A stretch of 54,214 nt of DNA from Methylococcaceae bacterium UBA7658 (GCA_002483425.1 DLHW01000020.1:23030-77243), one strand, 5' to 3'. Numbered from the stretch's first letter, positions 44,792 to 53,942 are shown. Program-made: numbers and translations. Notes: generated by a model from the sequence alone, not told the origin.

Positions 44792-45670
44792 ATGATGCAA
44801 TCACTCGAATATTTTAGTGCAAACCCTGTGTTGTTTTTAGTCGTGACCGGAATTACCGGCCTGCTAGTCGGCAGTTTTCTCAATGTCGTCATTTACCGGC
44901 TGCCGGTTATGATGCAAAGAAGCTGGGAGAAAGAATGTTCCGAATATTTAGGTCTCGATAAAGGCGAATCGGCTATTGAATCCACTTTTAATCTCACTTT
45001 TCCGCTTTCGCGTTGCCCCGTCTGTAAAAGCGCAATAAAACCTTATCAAAATATTCCAGTGGTCAGTTACCTTTTTTTAAAGGGCAAATGCGCAAATTGT
45101 TCGACTCCGATTGCGCTTCGCTACCCGCTGATTGAAGCTTTCACAGCGCTGACGTCAGTGTTAGTGGCTTGGCGTTTCGGCTTTACTCCTCAAACAGGTT
45201 TTGCATTACTGCTTACGTGGTCTTTAATCGCCTTAAGCTTTATCGATTTCGACCACCAGCTCTTGCCCGACTCGATTACGCTTCCAGTTTTATGGCTTGG
45301 CTTATTTTTAAGTCTTTTTAATCTGTTTGCCGAGAGTCACGATGCGATTGCCGGCTCAATTGCCGGCTATCTTATCCTGTGGTGCGTTTTTCAATTATTT
45401 AAATTATTGACTGGTAAAGAAGGCATGGGCTTCGGCGATTTCAAGCTCTTGGCTTTGTTCGGCGCTTGGTTAGGCTGGCAGGCTCTTCCTCTGATCATCC
45501 TATTATCTTCTCTAACAGGCTCACTGGCCGGTATAAGTATGATGATTTTTAACCGCCACGACCGGAACATCCCCATTCCTTTCGGACCTTATTTAGCCGC
45601 GGCAGGCTGGATCGCATTAATGTGGGGAGAACACATCAATGAGCTTTATCTAAAAACCTTCGCCGCATAA
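44792..45670 (+). CDS. pilD: Prepilin peptidase / N-methyltransferase PilD
   Basis: The 292-residue membrane enzyme cleaves the leader of type IV prepilins and methylates the new N-terminus. The N-terminal methyltransferase-type domain has the tetracysteine zinc motif (CPVCKSAI...KCANCSTPI), preceded by the hallmark GSFLNVVIYRLP. The aspartyl protease residues lie in FIDFDHQLLPD and GMGFGDFKLLA (the GxGD motif). Eight hydrophobic segments are apparent. It is separated from pilC by a terminator and from coaE by only 4 nt. Confidence 0.96.
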   Translation: MMQSLEYFSANPVLFLVVTGITGLLVGSFLNVVIYRLPVMMQRSWEKECSEYLGLDKGESAIESTFNLTFPLSRCPVCKSAIKPYQNIPVVSYLFLKGKCANCSTPIALRYPLIEAFTALTSVLVAWRFGFTPQTGFALLLTWSLIALSFIDFDHQLLPDSITLPVLWLGLFLSLFNLFAESHDAIAGSIAGYLILWCVFQLFKLLTGKEGMGFGDFKLLALFGAWLGWQALPLIILLSSLTGSLAGISMMIFNRHDRNIPIPFGPYLAAAGWIALMWGEHINELYLKTFAA

Positions 45671-45674
45671 ACCG

Positions 45675-46307
45675 ATGCTCAAAGTAGGACTTACCGGCGG
45701 CATAGGCTGCGGCAAAACAACCGTTGGAAAACTATTTGCCGGTTTGTCCGTGCCGGTTATCGATGCGGACGATATTACTCGCGAGCTAGTCCAAAAAGGC
45801 CGGCCTGCTTTATCCGAAATTCAAACCGTATTTGGAGATAGCATTCTAAATATCGGCGGCGCATTAGATAGGAATAAGCTGCGAGAACTCGTCTTTTCAG
45901 ATCCTATGTTAAAAAACAGGTTAGAAACTATCCTACACCCCCGAGTCTTTCAGTCGATACAAGACCAATGCGGTGAATTAGACGCCCCTTATTGCATTAT
46001 TACCGTGCCCTTATTATTTGAAACGAAACATACTGATATAGTCGACCGCATTCTGGTTGCCGATTGTCCAAGCGACATTCAGATAGCCCGAGTCAAACAA
46101 CGGGATCGCCTCACAGACGCCAGAATCGCATCGATCATTCAGAACCAAGTCAGCAGGGAATATCGGCTAAAACACGCCGACGACATCATCGATACAACAT
46201 TAACCAGCGGCGAGCTTGCAGAAAACCTCAAAAAACTGCACAATTTCTATCTTTATATCAGCGCTTCCCAGGACACAACCGCTTGTGAAAAATCACGTCA
46301 TTTATGA
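45675..46307 (+). CDS. coaE: Dephospho-CoA kinase
   Basis: The 210-residue kinase performs the last step of coenzyme A synthesis, phosphorylating the 3'-hydroxyl of dephospho-CoA. The P-loop GLTGGIGCGKTTV (6-18) and the DADDITRELVQKG motif follow the family order, as do LETILHPRVF and ITVPLLFE. Standard length. It begins 4 nt after pilD and its last 23 nt overlap zapD. The pilD-coaE-zapD-yacG order is the classical gammaproteobacterial arrangement. Confidence 0.95.
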   Translation: MLKVGLTGGIGCGKTTVGKLFAGLSVPVIDADDITRELVQKGRPALSEIQTVFGDSILNIGGALDRNKLRELVFSDPMLKNRLETILHPRVFQSIQDQCGELDAPYCIITVPLLFETKHTDIVDRILVADCPSDIQIARVKQRDRLTDARIASIIQNQVSREYRLKHADDIIDTTLTSGELAENLKKLHNFYLYISASQDTTACEKSRHL

Positions 46308-47055
46308 ATTTCCTCTCAACGAGAGGATCCGGGTTTTCATTAGGCTAGAACAATTATTTCAACAATTCGGCCATTTTTCAGCTGGTTTAACCATTGCAGA
46401 TAAGCGAGCGGCTATCTCGGTTTTGCTCGACATCATGTCCATTTTTAGGCGGAACGATCTTAAATCAGAGATATTGAAAGAGTTAGACCGGCATAACAAA
46501 GTGCTCAACAAATTTGCCGACAGCCAAAATGTCGATCCAAAACACCTTGAAGGCATCTTGGAGAAAATTAGCCTAACCAGCAAAAAACTCTATGCTAACA
46601 GTGGAAAAATCGGCATTGAAATCATGGAAAGCGATTTGTTCCAAAGCATTGCTCAACGCAGTTCCATTCCGGGCGGCACCTGCTCTTTCGATTTGCCGGA
46701 GTATCATTTCTGGCTGGAACAAGACGAACAAACCCGGCTCAAAGACCTGGAGCGCTGGAGTATGCCCTTCGACGAAATCCGGAGTGCAATCGCGCTAATT
46801 CTGGACTTTATCCGAAACAGTCACGCGCCCAGTGAAGAATTAGCCGAGGCAGGTTTTTTTCAAATAGCTTTGGATAAAAACCTGCCTTATCAACTCATCA
46901 GAGTCAGTTTGGATAATTCGTTACCCTGTTTTGCCGAAATCAGCGGCGGTAAACACCGTTGCACTATAAGATTCATGGTTCCTTCTTCCGATGAACAGAG
47001 GCCGACGCAAAGTACCGGCGATATCCCGTTTTTTTTGACTCGTTGCCTGTTCTGA
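46285..47055 (+). CDS. zapD: Cell division protein ZapD
   Basis: GTG 46285 is chosen over an ATG 23 codons upstream, because ZapD proteins begin directly with an (I)YEFPLNERIR-type segment; here the protein starts VKNHVIYEFPLNERIRVFIR and is 256 residues, against 247 in E. coli. ZapD crosslinks FtsZ filaments at the division ring. Supporting family segments are IRLEQLFQQF, GGTCSFDLPEYHFWL and CYTIRFM-like CTIRFMVPS near the end. The gene overlaps coaE by 23 nt, and its TGA overlaps the yacG start, so the three are translationally coupled. Confidence 0.92.
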   Translation: MKNHVIYEFPLNERIRVFIRLEQLFQQFGHFSAGLTIADKRAAISVLLDIMSIFRRNDLKSEILKELDRHNKVLNKFADSQNVDPKHLEGILEKISLTSKKLYANSGKIGIEIMESDLFQSIAQRSSIPGGTCSFDLPEYHFWLEQDEQTRLKDLERWSMPFDEIRSAIALILDFIRNSHAPSEELAEAGFFQIALDKNLPYQLIRVSLDNSLPCFAEISGGKHRCTIRFMVPSSDEQRPTQSTGDIPFFLTRCLF

Positions 47056-47261
47056 TGGCAGCAACACCCAGACCGCTAACGGTAAACTGTCCAACGTGCG
47101 GACGCCCGGTAGCATGGACGCAACAGTGCGTATTCAGGCCTTTTTGCTGTGAACGGTGCAAATTGATCGATCTGGGAGAATGGGCTAACGAAGAAAAAGC
47201 AATCCCAGGCGGACCTTTGATCCCAGAAAACGATCCCGGGACGGACTCGTTTTTTCAATAA
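47055..47261 (+). CDS. yacG: Zinc-binding DNA gyrase inhibitor YacG
   Basis: The 68-residue protein starts at ATG 47055, overlapping the zapD stop in TGATG; an in-frame ATG 4 codons earlier is unlikely. It holds a zinc site made by NCPTCGRPV (Cys12, Cys15) and FCCERCKLIDLGEW (Cys31 or 32 and Cys35), exactly the YacG pattern. In E. coli YacG binds GyrB and blocks gyrase. Last gene of the pilD-coaE-zapD-yacG group. A weak CCGG-based hairpin follows but is not a convincing terminator. Confidence 0.95.
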   Translation: MAATPRPLTVNCPTCGRPVAWTQQCVFRPFCCERCKLIDLGEWANEEKAIPGGPLIPENDPGTDSFFQ

Positions 47262-47376
47262 ATTTAAAAGCCGGTTATTCCCGGTCAACTTTTTAAAATG
47301 CGGCTCGCTTCACCGGCAAGACGGAATAGCTACGGCAATGCTTATTATCCTATTTTATTCAAAGAAACATTAAGTT

Positions 47377-48771
47377 ATGACGACTGTTAATTCAGAAAAG
47401 CTCTCCAGCGCCCGGTTTGCCGAAGCTACCGATGCTTTTGTCGAGGAATTCACCGCATCGGTCAATTTCGACAAACGCATGGCGGCGCAAGATATTGAAG
47501 GTTCGCTTGCGCATGCCGCCATGCTGTGCAAAATCGGCATTTTAACCGAAACCGAACGCGCCGCAATCGCTAACGGACTCGCCCAAATAGCGGAAGAAAT
47601 AGCCGCAGGCTCATTCGATTGGTCTATCAAACAAGAAGATGTCCACATGAATATCGAAGCCCGCTTGACTACCCTAATCGGGATCGCGGGCAAAAAACTG
47701 CATACCGGCCGCTCGCGTAACGACCAAGTCGCAACCGATATTAGGCTTTATCTAAGAGCAGAAATCGAGCACATCAATGCCGGATTAACCCGCTTGCAAA
47801 CCGCAGTGCTCGATCTAGCCGAACGGCATTTCGACACCATCATGCCCGGCTTTACCCATTTGCAAGTCGCGCAACCCATCACTTTCGGTCATCACCTGAT
47901 GGCGTGGTTCGAAATGCTAAACCGGGATTACGAACGTCTGCAAGATTGTTTGAAACGCATCAATATCATGCCCTTGGGATCTGCGGCCCTTGCCGGCACC
48001 AGCTACAAGATCGACCGGGAAATGACGGCTAAATTACTCGGATTTAGCCAACCTTCGGCCAACTCCCTGGATTCGGTAAGCGACCGCGATTTTGCCATCG
48101 AATTCACCGCCGCAGCCAGCCTTATCATGATGCACCTTTCGCGTTTTTCAGAAGAATTAATCTTGTGGTCCAGCGCGCAATTCGATTTTATCGACATGCC
48201 CGATGCTTTTTGCACCGGCTCGTCCATCATGCCGCAAAAGAAAAATCCAGACGTTCCGGAACTGGTGCGCGGAAAAACCGGGCGGGTTACCGGACATTTA
48301 ATTGCCTTGTTGATGTTGATGAAAAGTCAGCCTTTGGCTTATAACAAAGACAATCAAGAAGATAAAGAGCCTTTATTCGATACCGTAGATACCCTGATTA
48401 ATTGCTTGCGCGCCTTTGCCGATATGGTGCCTTTTATCCAGGCAAAAAAAGAAAATATGTATCAAGCGGCCAACCGCGGCTTCGCCACCGCAACCGATCT
48501 CGCCGATTATTTGGTGCGAAAAGGCTTAGCCTTCCGCGACGCCCACGAAACCGTAGGTCTTGCTGTCCGGCTAGGCTTGGAAACTCAACGCGATCTTGCC
48601 GGATTATCGTTGACCGAACTGCAACAACTTTCACCGGTTATCGCCGACGATGTCTACGCCATATTAACCTTGGAAGGCTCTGTCGCCAGCCGTAACCACC
48701 TAGGCGGCACCGCGCCGGAAACCGTAAAAAAAGCGATTATCCACGCCAAAGAGACCCTGAGCACTCGATAA
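47377..48771 (+). CDS. argH: Argininosuccinate lyase
   Basis: The 464-residue enzyme cleaves argininosuccinate into arginine and fumarate. The family signature GSSIMPQKKNPDVPE carries the catalytic serine loop, preceded by HTGRSRNDQVATD and GFTHLQVAQPITFGHHL with the conserved histidine. Usual length (about 460). No other arg gene is adjacent. No distinct promoter is seen in the 115-nt upstream gap; a short RBS-like GAAACA is near the ATG. Confidence 0.97.
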   Translation: MTTVNSEKLSSARFAEATDAFVEEFTASVNFDKRMAAQDIEGSLAHAAMLCKIGILTETERAAIANGLAQIAEEIAAGSFDWSIKQEDVHMNIEARLTTLIGIAGKKLHTGRSRNDQVATDIRLYLRAEIEHINAGLTRLQTAVLDLAERHFDTIMPGFTHLQVAQPITFGHHLMAWFEMLNRDYERLQDCLKRINIMPLGSAALAGTSYKIDREMTAKLLGFSQPSANSLDSVSDRDFAIEFTAAASLIMMHLSRFSEELILWSSAQFDFIDMPDAFCTGSSIMPQKKNPDVPELVRGKTGRVTGHLIALLMLMKSQPLAYNKDNQEDKEPLFDTVDTLINCLRAFADMVPFIQAKKENMYQAANRGFATATDLADYLVRKGLAFRDAHETVGLAVRLGLETQRDLAGLSLTELQQLSPVIADDVYAILTLEGSVASRNHLGGTAPETVKKAIIHAKETLSTR

Positions 48772-48795
48772 GCTTTATCGTATCGGCAGCAGCAT

Positions 48796-48824
48796 AGACG
48801 AAATACCTTTTTTTTCTGTATAAT
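48796..48824 (+). promoter_or_regulatory. Sigma70-type promoter for gap-pyk
   Basis: A perfect -10 box TATAAT (48819-48824) is preceded, with a 17-nt spacer rich in T, by TAGACG (48796-48801), which matches the -35 consensus at four of six positions. It lies 70 nt before the gap start codon, and CTGGAGAAA precedes that ATG. No other -10 in the window is as good. Confidence 0.65.
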
Positions 48825-48894
48825 AGTAGGATTTACGGAAACTTCGAGCCGTTTACCCGCTCTCAAACCTATCTAATCATCTGGAGAAAACTCA

Positions 48895-49908
48895 ATGCCT
48901 ATCAAAGTTGCCATAAACGGTTACGGCCGTATTGGGCGTAATATTATCCGCGCGCTTTACGAATCGAGCCGCACCAACGAAATTCAAGTCGTTGCAGTTA
49001 ACGACTTAGGCGATGCTAAAACCAATGCCCATTTAACGCAATACGACACTGTTCATGGAAAATTCCCGTTTGAAGTCGGTGTCGACGGCGACTGCATCGT
49101 CATAAACGGCGACAAAATTAAAGTTTTCGCGGAACGCGACCCGTCAAAACTGCCTTGGGGCGAACTCGGCATTGACGTCGTTCACGAATGCACCGGTATT
49201 TTCACCAGCAAAGCCAAAGCATCCGCTCATCTCGCCGCCGGCGCTAAAAAGGTTATTATTTCCGCCCCTGGCGGTAATGATGTGGACGGCACTATTGTTT
49301 TCGGCGTTAACCACAATACTTTAAAGGCTTCCGATACAGTTATTTCCAATGCCTCTTGCACCACCAACTGCTTGGCGCCTTTAGTTAAAGCCTTGCACGA
49401 TGTTATCGGCGTGGAACACGGTTTGATGACCACCATCCATTCCTATACCAACGACCAAGTATTAACCGACGTTTATCACAGCGATTTACACCGCGCCCGC
49501 GCCGCCACGCAATCCATGATTCCCACAAAAACCGGCGCCGCCGCTGCGGTAGGTCTGGTGCTACCGGAATTAGCGGGCAAACTGGACGGTTTTGCCATGC
49601 GCGTACCGACCATTAACGTATCCGTTGTCGACTTGACCTTTCAAGCTTCCCGGGCAACGACTAAGGAAGAAATCGACCAAGTACTGAAAGCGGCCTCTAC
49701 CGGTTTCTTGAAAGGCATTCTCGAGGTAAACGATAAGCCTTTAGTGTCGATGGACTTCAACCATAACCCGGCGTCTTCGATTTACGAATCGAGCCTTACC
49801 AAGATTTTGCAAGGCAATTTCGTTAAAGTGCTGTCTTGGTACGATAACGAGTGGGGCTTCTCTAATCGGATGCTAGATACGACCGTTGCCTTAATTAACG
49901 CGAAATAA
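48895..49908 (+). CDS. gap: Glyceraldehyde-3-phosphate dehydrogenase, type I
   Basis: The 337-residue enzyme oxidises and phosphorylates glyceraldehyde 3-phosphate. The Rossmann motif INGYGRIGRNI opens the protein, VNDLGD gives an NAD-type acidic residue at the end of the second strand, and the catalytic Cys155 is in SNASCTTNCLAP. The HSYTNDQ and WYDNEWGFSNRM segments are standard. It has a good RBS (CTGGAG) and promoter, and forms a probable operon with pyk, 23 nt downstream. No pgk lies between them. Confidence 0.97.
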   Translation: MPIKVAINGYGRIGRNIIRALYESSRTNEIQVVAVNDLGDAKTNAHLTQYDTVHGKFPFEVGVDGDCIVINGDKIKVFAERDPSKLPWGELGIDVVHECTGIFTSKAKASAHLAAGAKKVIISAPGGNDVDGTIVFGVNHNTLKASDTVISNASCTTNCLAPLVKALHDVIGVEHGLMTTIHSYTNDQVLTDVYHSDLHRARAATQSMIPTKTGAAAAVGLVLPELAGKLDGFAMRVPTINVSVVDLTFQASRATTKEEIDQVLKAASTGFLKGILEVNDKPLVSMDFNHNPASSIYESSLTKILQGNFVKVLSWYDNEWGFSNRMLDTTVALINAK

Positions 49909-49931
49909 TTGTAAAAAAGATAGAAGACCTA

Positions 49932-51380
49932 ATGTTAAGACGAACCAAAATTTTAGCCACACTAGGCCCCGCCACCGACAAAGAAGGTGTGATGGAAGGC
50001 TTAATTAACGCCGGCGTCGATGTGGTGCGGATGAATTTCTCGCATGGTAAGGCGCAAGATCACATTGACCGCGCCAATCAACTGAGGCATTTATGCGAAA
50101 AGTTAGACCGTCGGGTAGGTATTCTAGCTGATTTGCAAGGCCCTAAAATTAGGATTGCCCGGTTTAAAGACACTAAAGTTTTCCTCAATGAAGGTCAGGA
50201 TTTTGCTTTAGACATCAATCTTGACCCTCTGGCGGGCGATAACACTCAAGTAGGCATCACTTACGAACCTTTAGCGTTAGAAGTTAGACCGGGCAGCCGC
50301 TTATTGCTAGACGACGGACGCATCGTTTTGGATGTCGTTAACGTCAAAGACATGCGCGTTAATTGCAAAGTAGTGGTCGGCGGAGATTTATCCAATAACA
50401 AAGGCATCAATCTGCATGGCGGCGGACTTTCCGCCGCCGCGTTAACCGACAAAGACAAGGAAGACATCAAAACCATCGCTCAAATCAAATGCGATTATGT
50501 CGCCGTGTCTTTTCCCCGGTGCGCGGAAGACCTTAATTATGCCCGCAATCTGCTTTTGGCAGAAAACTGCCATGCCAGCATCGTCGCCAAAGTCGAGCGC
50601 GCCGAAGCTATCGTACCTGAAGTCATGGATGAAATTATCCTGGCGTCCGACGCCGTCATGGTAGCGCGCGGCGATTTAGGCGTAGAAATAGGCGACGCCA
50701 ACTTGCCAGCGGTTCAAAAGCAATTGATCAAGCGTACCCGGGAATTAAACCGCGTCGCCATTACGGCAACGCAAATGATGGAATCGATGATCGAAAACCC
50801 GATCCCTACGCGGGCGGAAGTCTTCGATGTGGCCAATGCGGTGTACGACGGTACCGATGCAATCATGTTGTCGGCCGAAACCGCATCGGGGAAACATCCC
50901 ATCAAAGCCGTCGAAGCGATGGATAGAATTTGTTTGGAAGCCGAAAAACAAAGGGTAGTCCGCGTTTCCGATCATCGTATGGATAAAGAGTTCGAACGCG
51001 ATGACGAAGCCATCGCCATGTCCGCCATGTATATGGCTAACCACACTAAAATAAAAGGCATCGTCGCTTTAACCGAATCCGGTTCCACCCCATTATGGAT
51101 GTCAAGGATCAGTTCCGGCATACCCATATTCGCATTAAGCAGTTCCGTTGAAACTTTAGGCCGAGTCACTTTATTCCGTGGCGTTTTCCCGATTCAATAT
51201 AAGATCGACGATACCCAAGACCATGCCGAAGTAAACCGCGATATCGTCCGGGTATTAAGAAAATGGAATCTTACTAAAAACGGCGATAAATTTATTATCA
51301 CCAAAGGCGATTTAACAGGCGTTAAAGGCGGCACCAACGCACTTAAGGTCATTGTAGTCGGCCAAGGTTTGACCCCGTAA
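49932..51380 (+). CDS. pyk: Pyruvate kinase
   Basis: The 482-residue enzyme makes pyruvate and ATP from phosphoenolpyruvate. Motifs include TLGPATDKEGV with VRMNFSHG, LADLQGPKIRIARF, the catalytic loop VAKVERAEA with the lysine, MVARGDLGVEIG (metal-binding Glu/Asp) and ITATQMMESMI. The C-terminal allosteric domain (IKGIVALTESGSTPLWMSRI) is present and complete. It follows gap by 23 nt and ends in a gene-poor region without an obvious terminator hairpin. Confidence 0.97.
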   Translation: MLRRTKILATLGPATDKEGVMEGLINAGVDVVRMNFSHGKAQDHIDRANQLRHLCEKLDRRVGILADLQGPKIRIARFKDTKVFLNEGQDFALDINLDPLAGDNTQVGITYEPLALEVRPGSRLLLDDGRIVLDVVNVKDMRVNCKVVVGGDLSNNKGINLHGGGLSAAALTDKDKEDIKTIAQIKCDYVAVSFPRCAEDLNYARNLLLAENCHASIVAKVERAEAIVPEVMDEIILASDAVMVARGDLGVEIGDANLPAVQKQLIKRTRELNRVAITATQMMESMIENPIPTRAEVFDVANAVYDGTDAIMLSAETASGKHPIKAVEAMDRICLEAEKQRVVRVSDHRMDKEFERDDEAIAMSAMYMANHTKIKGIVALTESGSTPLWMSRISSGIPIFALSSSVETLGRVTLFRGVFPIQYKIDDTQDHAEVNRDIVRVLRKWNLTKNGDKFIITKGDLTGVKGGTNALKVIVVGQGLTP

Positions 51381-51841
51381 AATTCTTCCAATATTTATTC
51401 GTCCGCATCTAAAAAACAGCAACGAAAAATCTGCCGCTCTTATCGACAGAGTGGCATTTGCTTTCATCTCAGGTTTGTCTGCTTTCTTATCTTCCTGTTC
51501 GATTTGGTTTAACCATCTTTAACATCGGCGCTAGCGACGAATTCTTTCAGCAATCAGTAAGACCGATTATTTGGTTTGTCACCATAATGACAGTTATGGG
51601 GTTCTTCCTCCTTGAAAATTTTGTAACGAAAATTTTTTATGGAATCTTCCAACTAATTCGAATCCTAACCAAGCTTGTTTTTTAATGCCATGAATTATCT
51701 TGCATTATTCGATTATCGAAGGGGGGGTACTAACTGTTTAACCTGCTGGGCAGATTGCCTAGGCCAAGCAAAACTTCCGGCTTTGACATCGATAATGCGG
51801 CCGATCAGCTTTACTTGGCCTTGACTACTTGTTATTGGCGT
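51381..51841. other. Gene-poor region after pyk
   Basis: This 461-nt stretch between pyk and the convergent secreted-protein gene contains one weak open frame (51458-51685, listed separately). Near 51760-51825, AGGCCAAGCAAA and TTTACTTGGCCT are almost perfectly complementary across about 55 nt, possibly part of a decayed mobile repeat. A run of seven G (51721-51727) is also unusual. I see no terminator with a T run. Confidence 0.35.
51458..51685 (+). CDS. Doubtful small membrane protein
   Basis: A TTG-initiated frame encodes 75 residues with two hydrophobic stretches (residues about 10-25, and PIIWFVTIMTVMGFFLLENF near the middle) and a basic end. It lacks a clear ribosome binding site, I recognise no family, and no homologous sequence occurs elsewhere in the window. 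It could be a membrane protein remnant or chance. Confidence 0.2.
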   Translation: MLSSQVCLLSYLPVRFGLTIFNIGASDEFFQQSVRPIIWFVTIMTVMGFFLLENFVTKIFYGIFQLIRILTKLVF

Positions 51842-52765
51842 TTATTTAAACAGCACACCGTTAGGGAAAATCTGGTCCACCGAATCGCTTCGGGTGACAT
51901 AAACGAAATACGTGGCATCCTGTATGTTGATAAATTTGGCTTCCCCCGGAAACGCTTGAATTCCCGGTATGGCGTCAACCTGAGTGGTGGCCGGTTGACC
52001 GTTAAGCGTCCGCTTCCGCACCTCGGTCATTAAACGCGCCGGGATCTTGCCTTGTCCGGTTTCATAAGGAAAAATGCAATTGATTTGGCTTAATTTACTT
52101 GAGCCTAAAGGACTGGATGCAACCAGTTGATATAAGGAAACCGCCATGTGCGGCCCCGGTGCCGGATTCAGCGGCTCCCAAGCAACAACATAATCCGCAC
52201 CGCTGTCGATAGTGAGAATTTGATAACCCCCACCTCCATCGGGTATGTTAACCGGGTTTATCATCTTGGTAACCCCGGGTCCTGGGGAGTGCAATACCGT
52301 CTTCGGAATGCGATGCACCGAAGGATTGCCTTGGGTTTCAAACTGCACCGTCGCCGAGGCCGTGGCGTCAAAAAGCTCGATTCCGACCAAATAGAAATTG
52401 GTACTATCCGGTTCGATTTGGATTAGATTGCCCGGACTAAACGAGCTGGACACGGTAATGTCCGCCACTCCAAATTGAAACGGGTCGCCGGCTGAACTTA
52501 AGGGTTTGGAAGAACCCCTCACCCAAGCCACACAGTTTTTCGCCTTGGCATCCGTGAGAATCTGGTCGTCTTCATAGAATTGAGCAAAAAACCCGTATTC
52601 CAGGATTTCGATAAACGCCGTCGGCCCCACGCGGGTCGTGATTGTCGTCTTGGTTTTCTTGGCAGTAGCTTGTGGGCTTTGGCCGAGCAAACCAGCGGCA
52701 AAACCAGTGGTCACCGTTATTAAAAATACTGCGTTCAAAGTCAATAAATACTTGATTGTTTTCAT
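51842..52765 (-). CDS. Secreted protein of unknown function
   Basis: The 307-residue protein has a clear signal peptide (MKTIKYLLTLNAVFLITV, cleavage near GFAAG) and AGAGGAG about 8 nt before the ATG. The mature part is beta-rich, with repeated Gly/Pro/Ser/Thr segments, two cysteines (NCVAWV and INCIFPYE, about 150 residues apart) and several short hydrophobic strands such as IQIEPDSTNFYLVGIELF and YVVAWEPLNPAPG. I do not recognise a domain. It could be an exported structural or adhesion-type protein. The next gene on this strand also codes for a small secreted protein, 201 nt away across a repeat element, so co-function is possible but not shown. Confidence 0.8.
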   Translation of the reverse strand: MKTIKYLLTLNAVFLITVTTGFAAGLLGQSPQATAKKTKTTITTRVGPTAFIEILEYGFFAQFYEDDQILTDAKAKNCVAWVRGSSKPLSSAGDPFQFGVADITVSSSFSPGNLIQIEPDSTNFYLVGIELFDATASATVQFETQGNPSVHRIPKTVLHSPGPGVTKMINPVNIPDGGGGYQILTIDSGADYVVAWEPLNPAPGPHMAVSLYQLVASSPLGSSKLSQINCIFPYETGQGKIPARLMTEVRKRTLNGQPATTQVDAIPGIQAFPGEAKFINIQDATYFVYVTRSDSVDQIFPNGVLFK

Positions 52766-52851
52766 AGTTATTCTCCTCTTTATTATTGATCTTTAGTTCA
52801 AAGAAAACTGTGGCGAACTTTAATACGTATTATCATTTTAAAATCAGGGCC

Positions 52852-52932
52852 GTAGTTTGTGCTGAATGAAATGAAGCGCATCGTTCGCGTTGTTTCCTCG
52901 ACCGATGCGCCTTGTGCCTCGGCACATCCTAC
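52852..52932. repeat. Palindromic repeat, family A copy 2
   Basis: The 81-nt element is an imperfect inverted repeat. TTGTGCTGAATGAAATGAAG and the following CGCATCG on the left pair with CGATGCG, CCTTGTGCC and GGCACATC on the right. Its core CGCATCGTTCGCG recurs as CACATCGTTCGCG at 24419-24434. It lies between two secreted-protein genes. Consistent with an interspersed REP/MITE-like family. Confidence 0.6.
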
Positions 52933-52966
52933 CTTTGGCTTATCTTACGGGTTTGATGACATAGAT

Positions 52967-53338
52967 TTATCTCAGGTCCGCTCTTTGTATAATCGTATTA
53001 CCCCGAAGCTCAAAACTGCCACGTATAGCGGCAGCTGAACTCACTACAAACCGACACAAATAAGCAGTGGTAACAACTGGCGTGGCTGATAATTCACAAA
53101 CTCCACCAGGTAAAAGAGTACTTGTGCAATTTCCGCTAGACGGTAAGACACTACCGTCATGACCCTTAATTTGTCTAGCCCCTAATGTCACCACTGATGC
53201 ACTTGCGTTATATAGATAACACTTAGCGGAATTTTGGGTCGAACCTCCCCAAACTAGAGGCGAAGCGATCGTAGCCGCCTTAACTGTGGCCGTTAATCCC
53301 AAAAGTCCAGCTAGTAATAAATAGTTAAATTTTTTCAT
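52967..53338 (-). CDS. Small secreted protein of unknown function
   Basis: ATG 53338 is chosen because TTGGAGAC lies 5-8 nt upstream; an in-frame TTG 4 codons earlier overlaps that RBS. The 123-residue protein has a signal peptide (MKKFNYLLLAGLLGLTATV, cleavage near KAA) and four cysteines in the mature part (AKCYLYNAS, GNCTSTL, GVCELSA, AYLCRFVVS), probably forming two disulfides. The beta-rich sequence with Ser/Thr/Gly turns resembles small periplasmic or extracellular beta-sandwich proteins, but I cannot assign a family. Confidence 0.75.
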   Translation of the reverse strand: MKKFNYLLLAGLLGLTATVKAATIASPLVWGGSTQNSAKCYLYNASASVVTLGARQIKGHDGSVLPSSGNCTSTLLPGGVCELSATPVVTTAYLCRFVVSSAAAIRGSFELRGNTIIQRADLR

Positions 53339-53823
53339 GTCAGTCTCCAAGAGAATTGATAAGGATTACCCAGAAAACAGCATTAACCGGGGCTTTTACC
53401 AACTGTTCAGGTTCGCTTGAGGATAAATGATCAAATTAAAACCGTACCGAAAAAAATACAGCCCAGCACACGATAGTTATTTAATAACCCCTAACAAGCT
53501 GACACCTAAGTAAGCGGTCCATTTTGTTTATACATTCAGTTGATTATAAAAAACACATGGTTAATATTTACTTCGTAACTACATTTTCGAAGCGTCAGTG
53601 CAAAACCGTTAAGCTCTGCAACTCCACTTACTGACACATAACGACCACGCATCCTTTCCACTTGCAAGCCATGTCCATGTGACCTAACCGGAAATATGCC
53701 GAATTCACGTCAATTACGGTTGCGGCAAACCTTACAGCTTTTTTACTGAGATTTCGCCCATCTTAAGATGGGTATTTAGCGGGTATAACTCACCCCCTAT
53801 TGATTCGGCCTTTTAATATCTGA
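53339..53823. other. Intergenic region with a palindrome
   Basis: This 485-nt stretch has no convincing gene. A perfect 16-nt palindrome, CCCATCTTAAGATGGG, lies at 53757-53772 and is followed by TATTT; it may be an operator, part of a repeat, or a weak terminator. A homopolymer run GCTTTTTT is just upstream of it. The promoter of the leftward secreted protein gene should lie at its start. Confidence 0.4.
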
Positions 53824-53906
53824 ACCATTCGTGATGAACCCTTCGATAAACAGAGGAAAGCCTTGTCGAAGCACAATCAGCCTTTCGACAAGCTCAAGGC
53901 GAACGG
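53824..53906. repeat. Complex palindromic repeat, family B
   Basis: The segment runs CCATTCGTGATGAAC, CCTTCGATAA, then CCTTGTCGAAGC, then TTTCGACAAGCTCAAGG and CGAACGG. TTGTCGAA (53863-53870) and TTCGACAA are self-complementary partners, and the CATTCGTG/CGAACGG ends are near-complementary. The same short blocks occur in the gap between edd and eda (about 27455-27500). This composition is typical of interspersed REP-like elements in environmental Gammaproteobacteria. Confidence 0.6.
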
Positions 53907-53942
53907 AAACTTAATACTTCACAAGGCCAAATCTATAGGTTT

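Noticed and set aside
51755..52033. Plus-strand frame of 92 residues
   Set aside because: It overlaps the 3' end of the secreted-protein gene, whose signal peptide and ribosome binding site make that gene far more likely.
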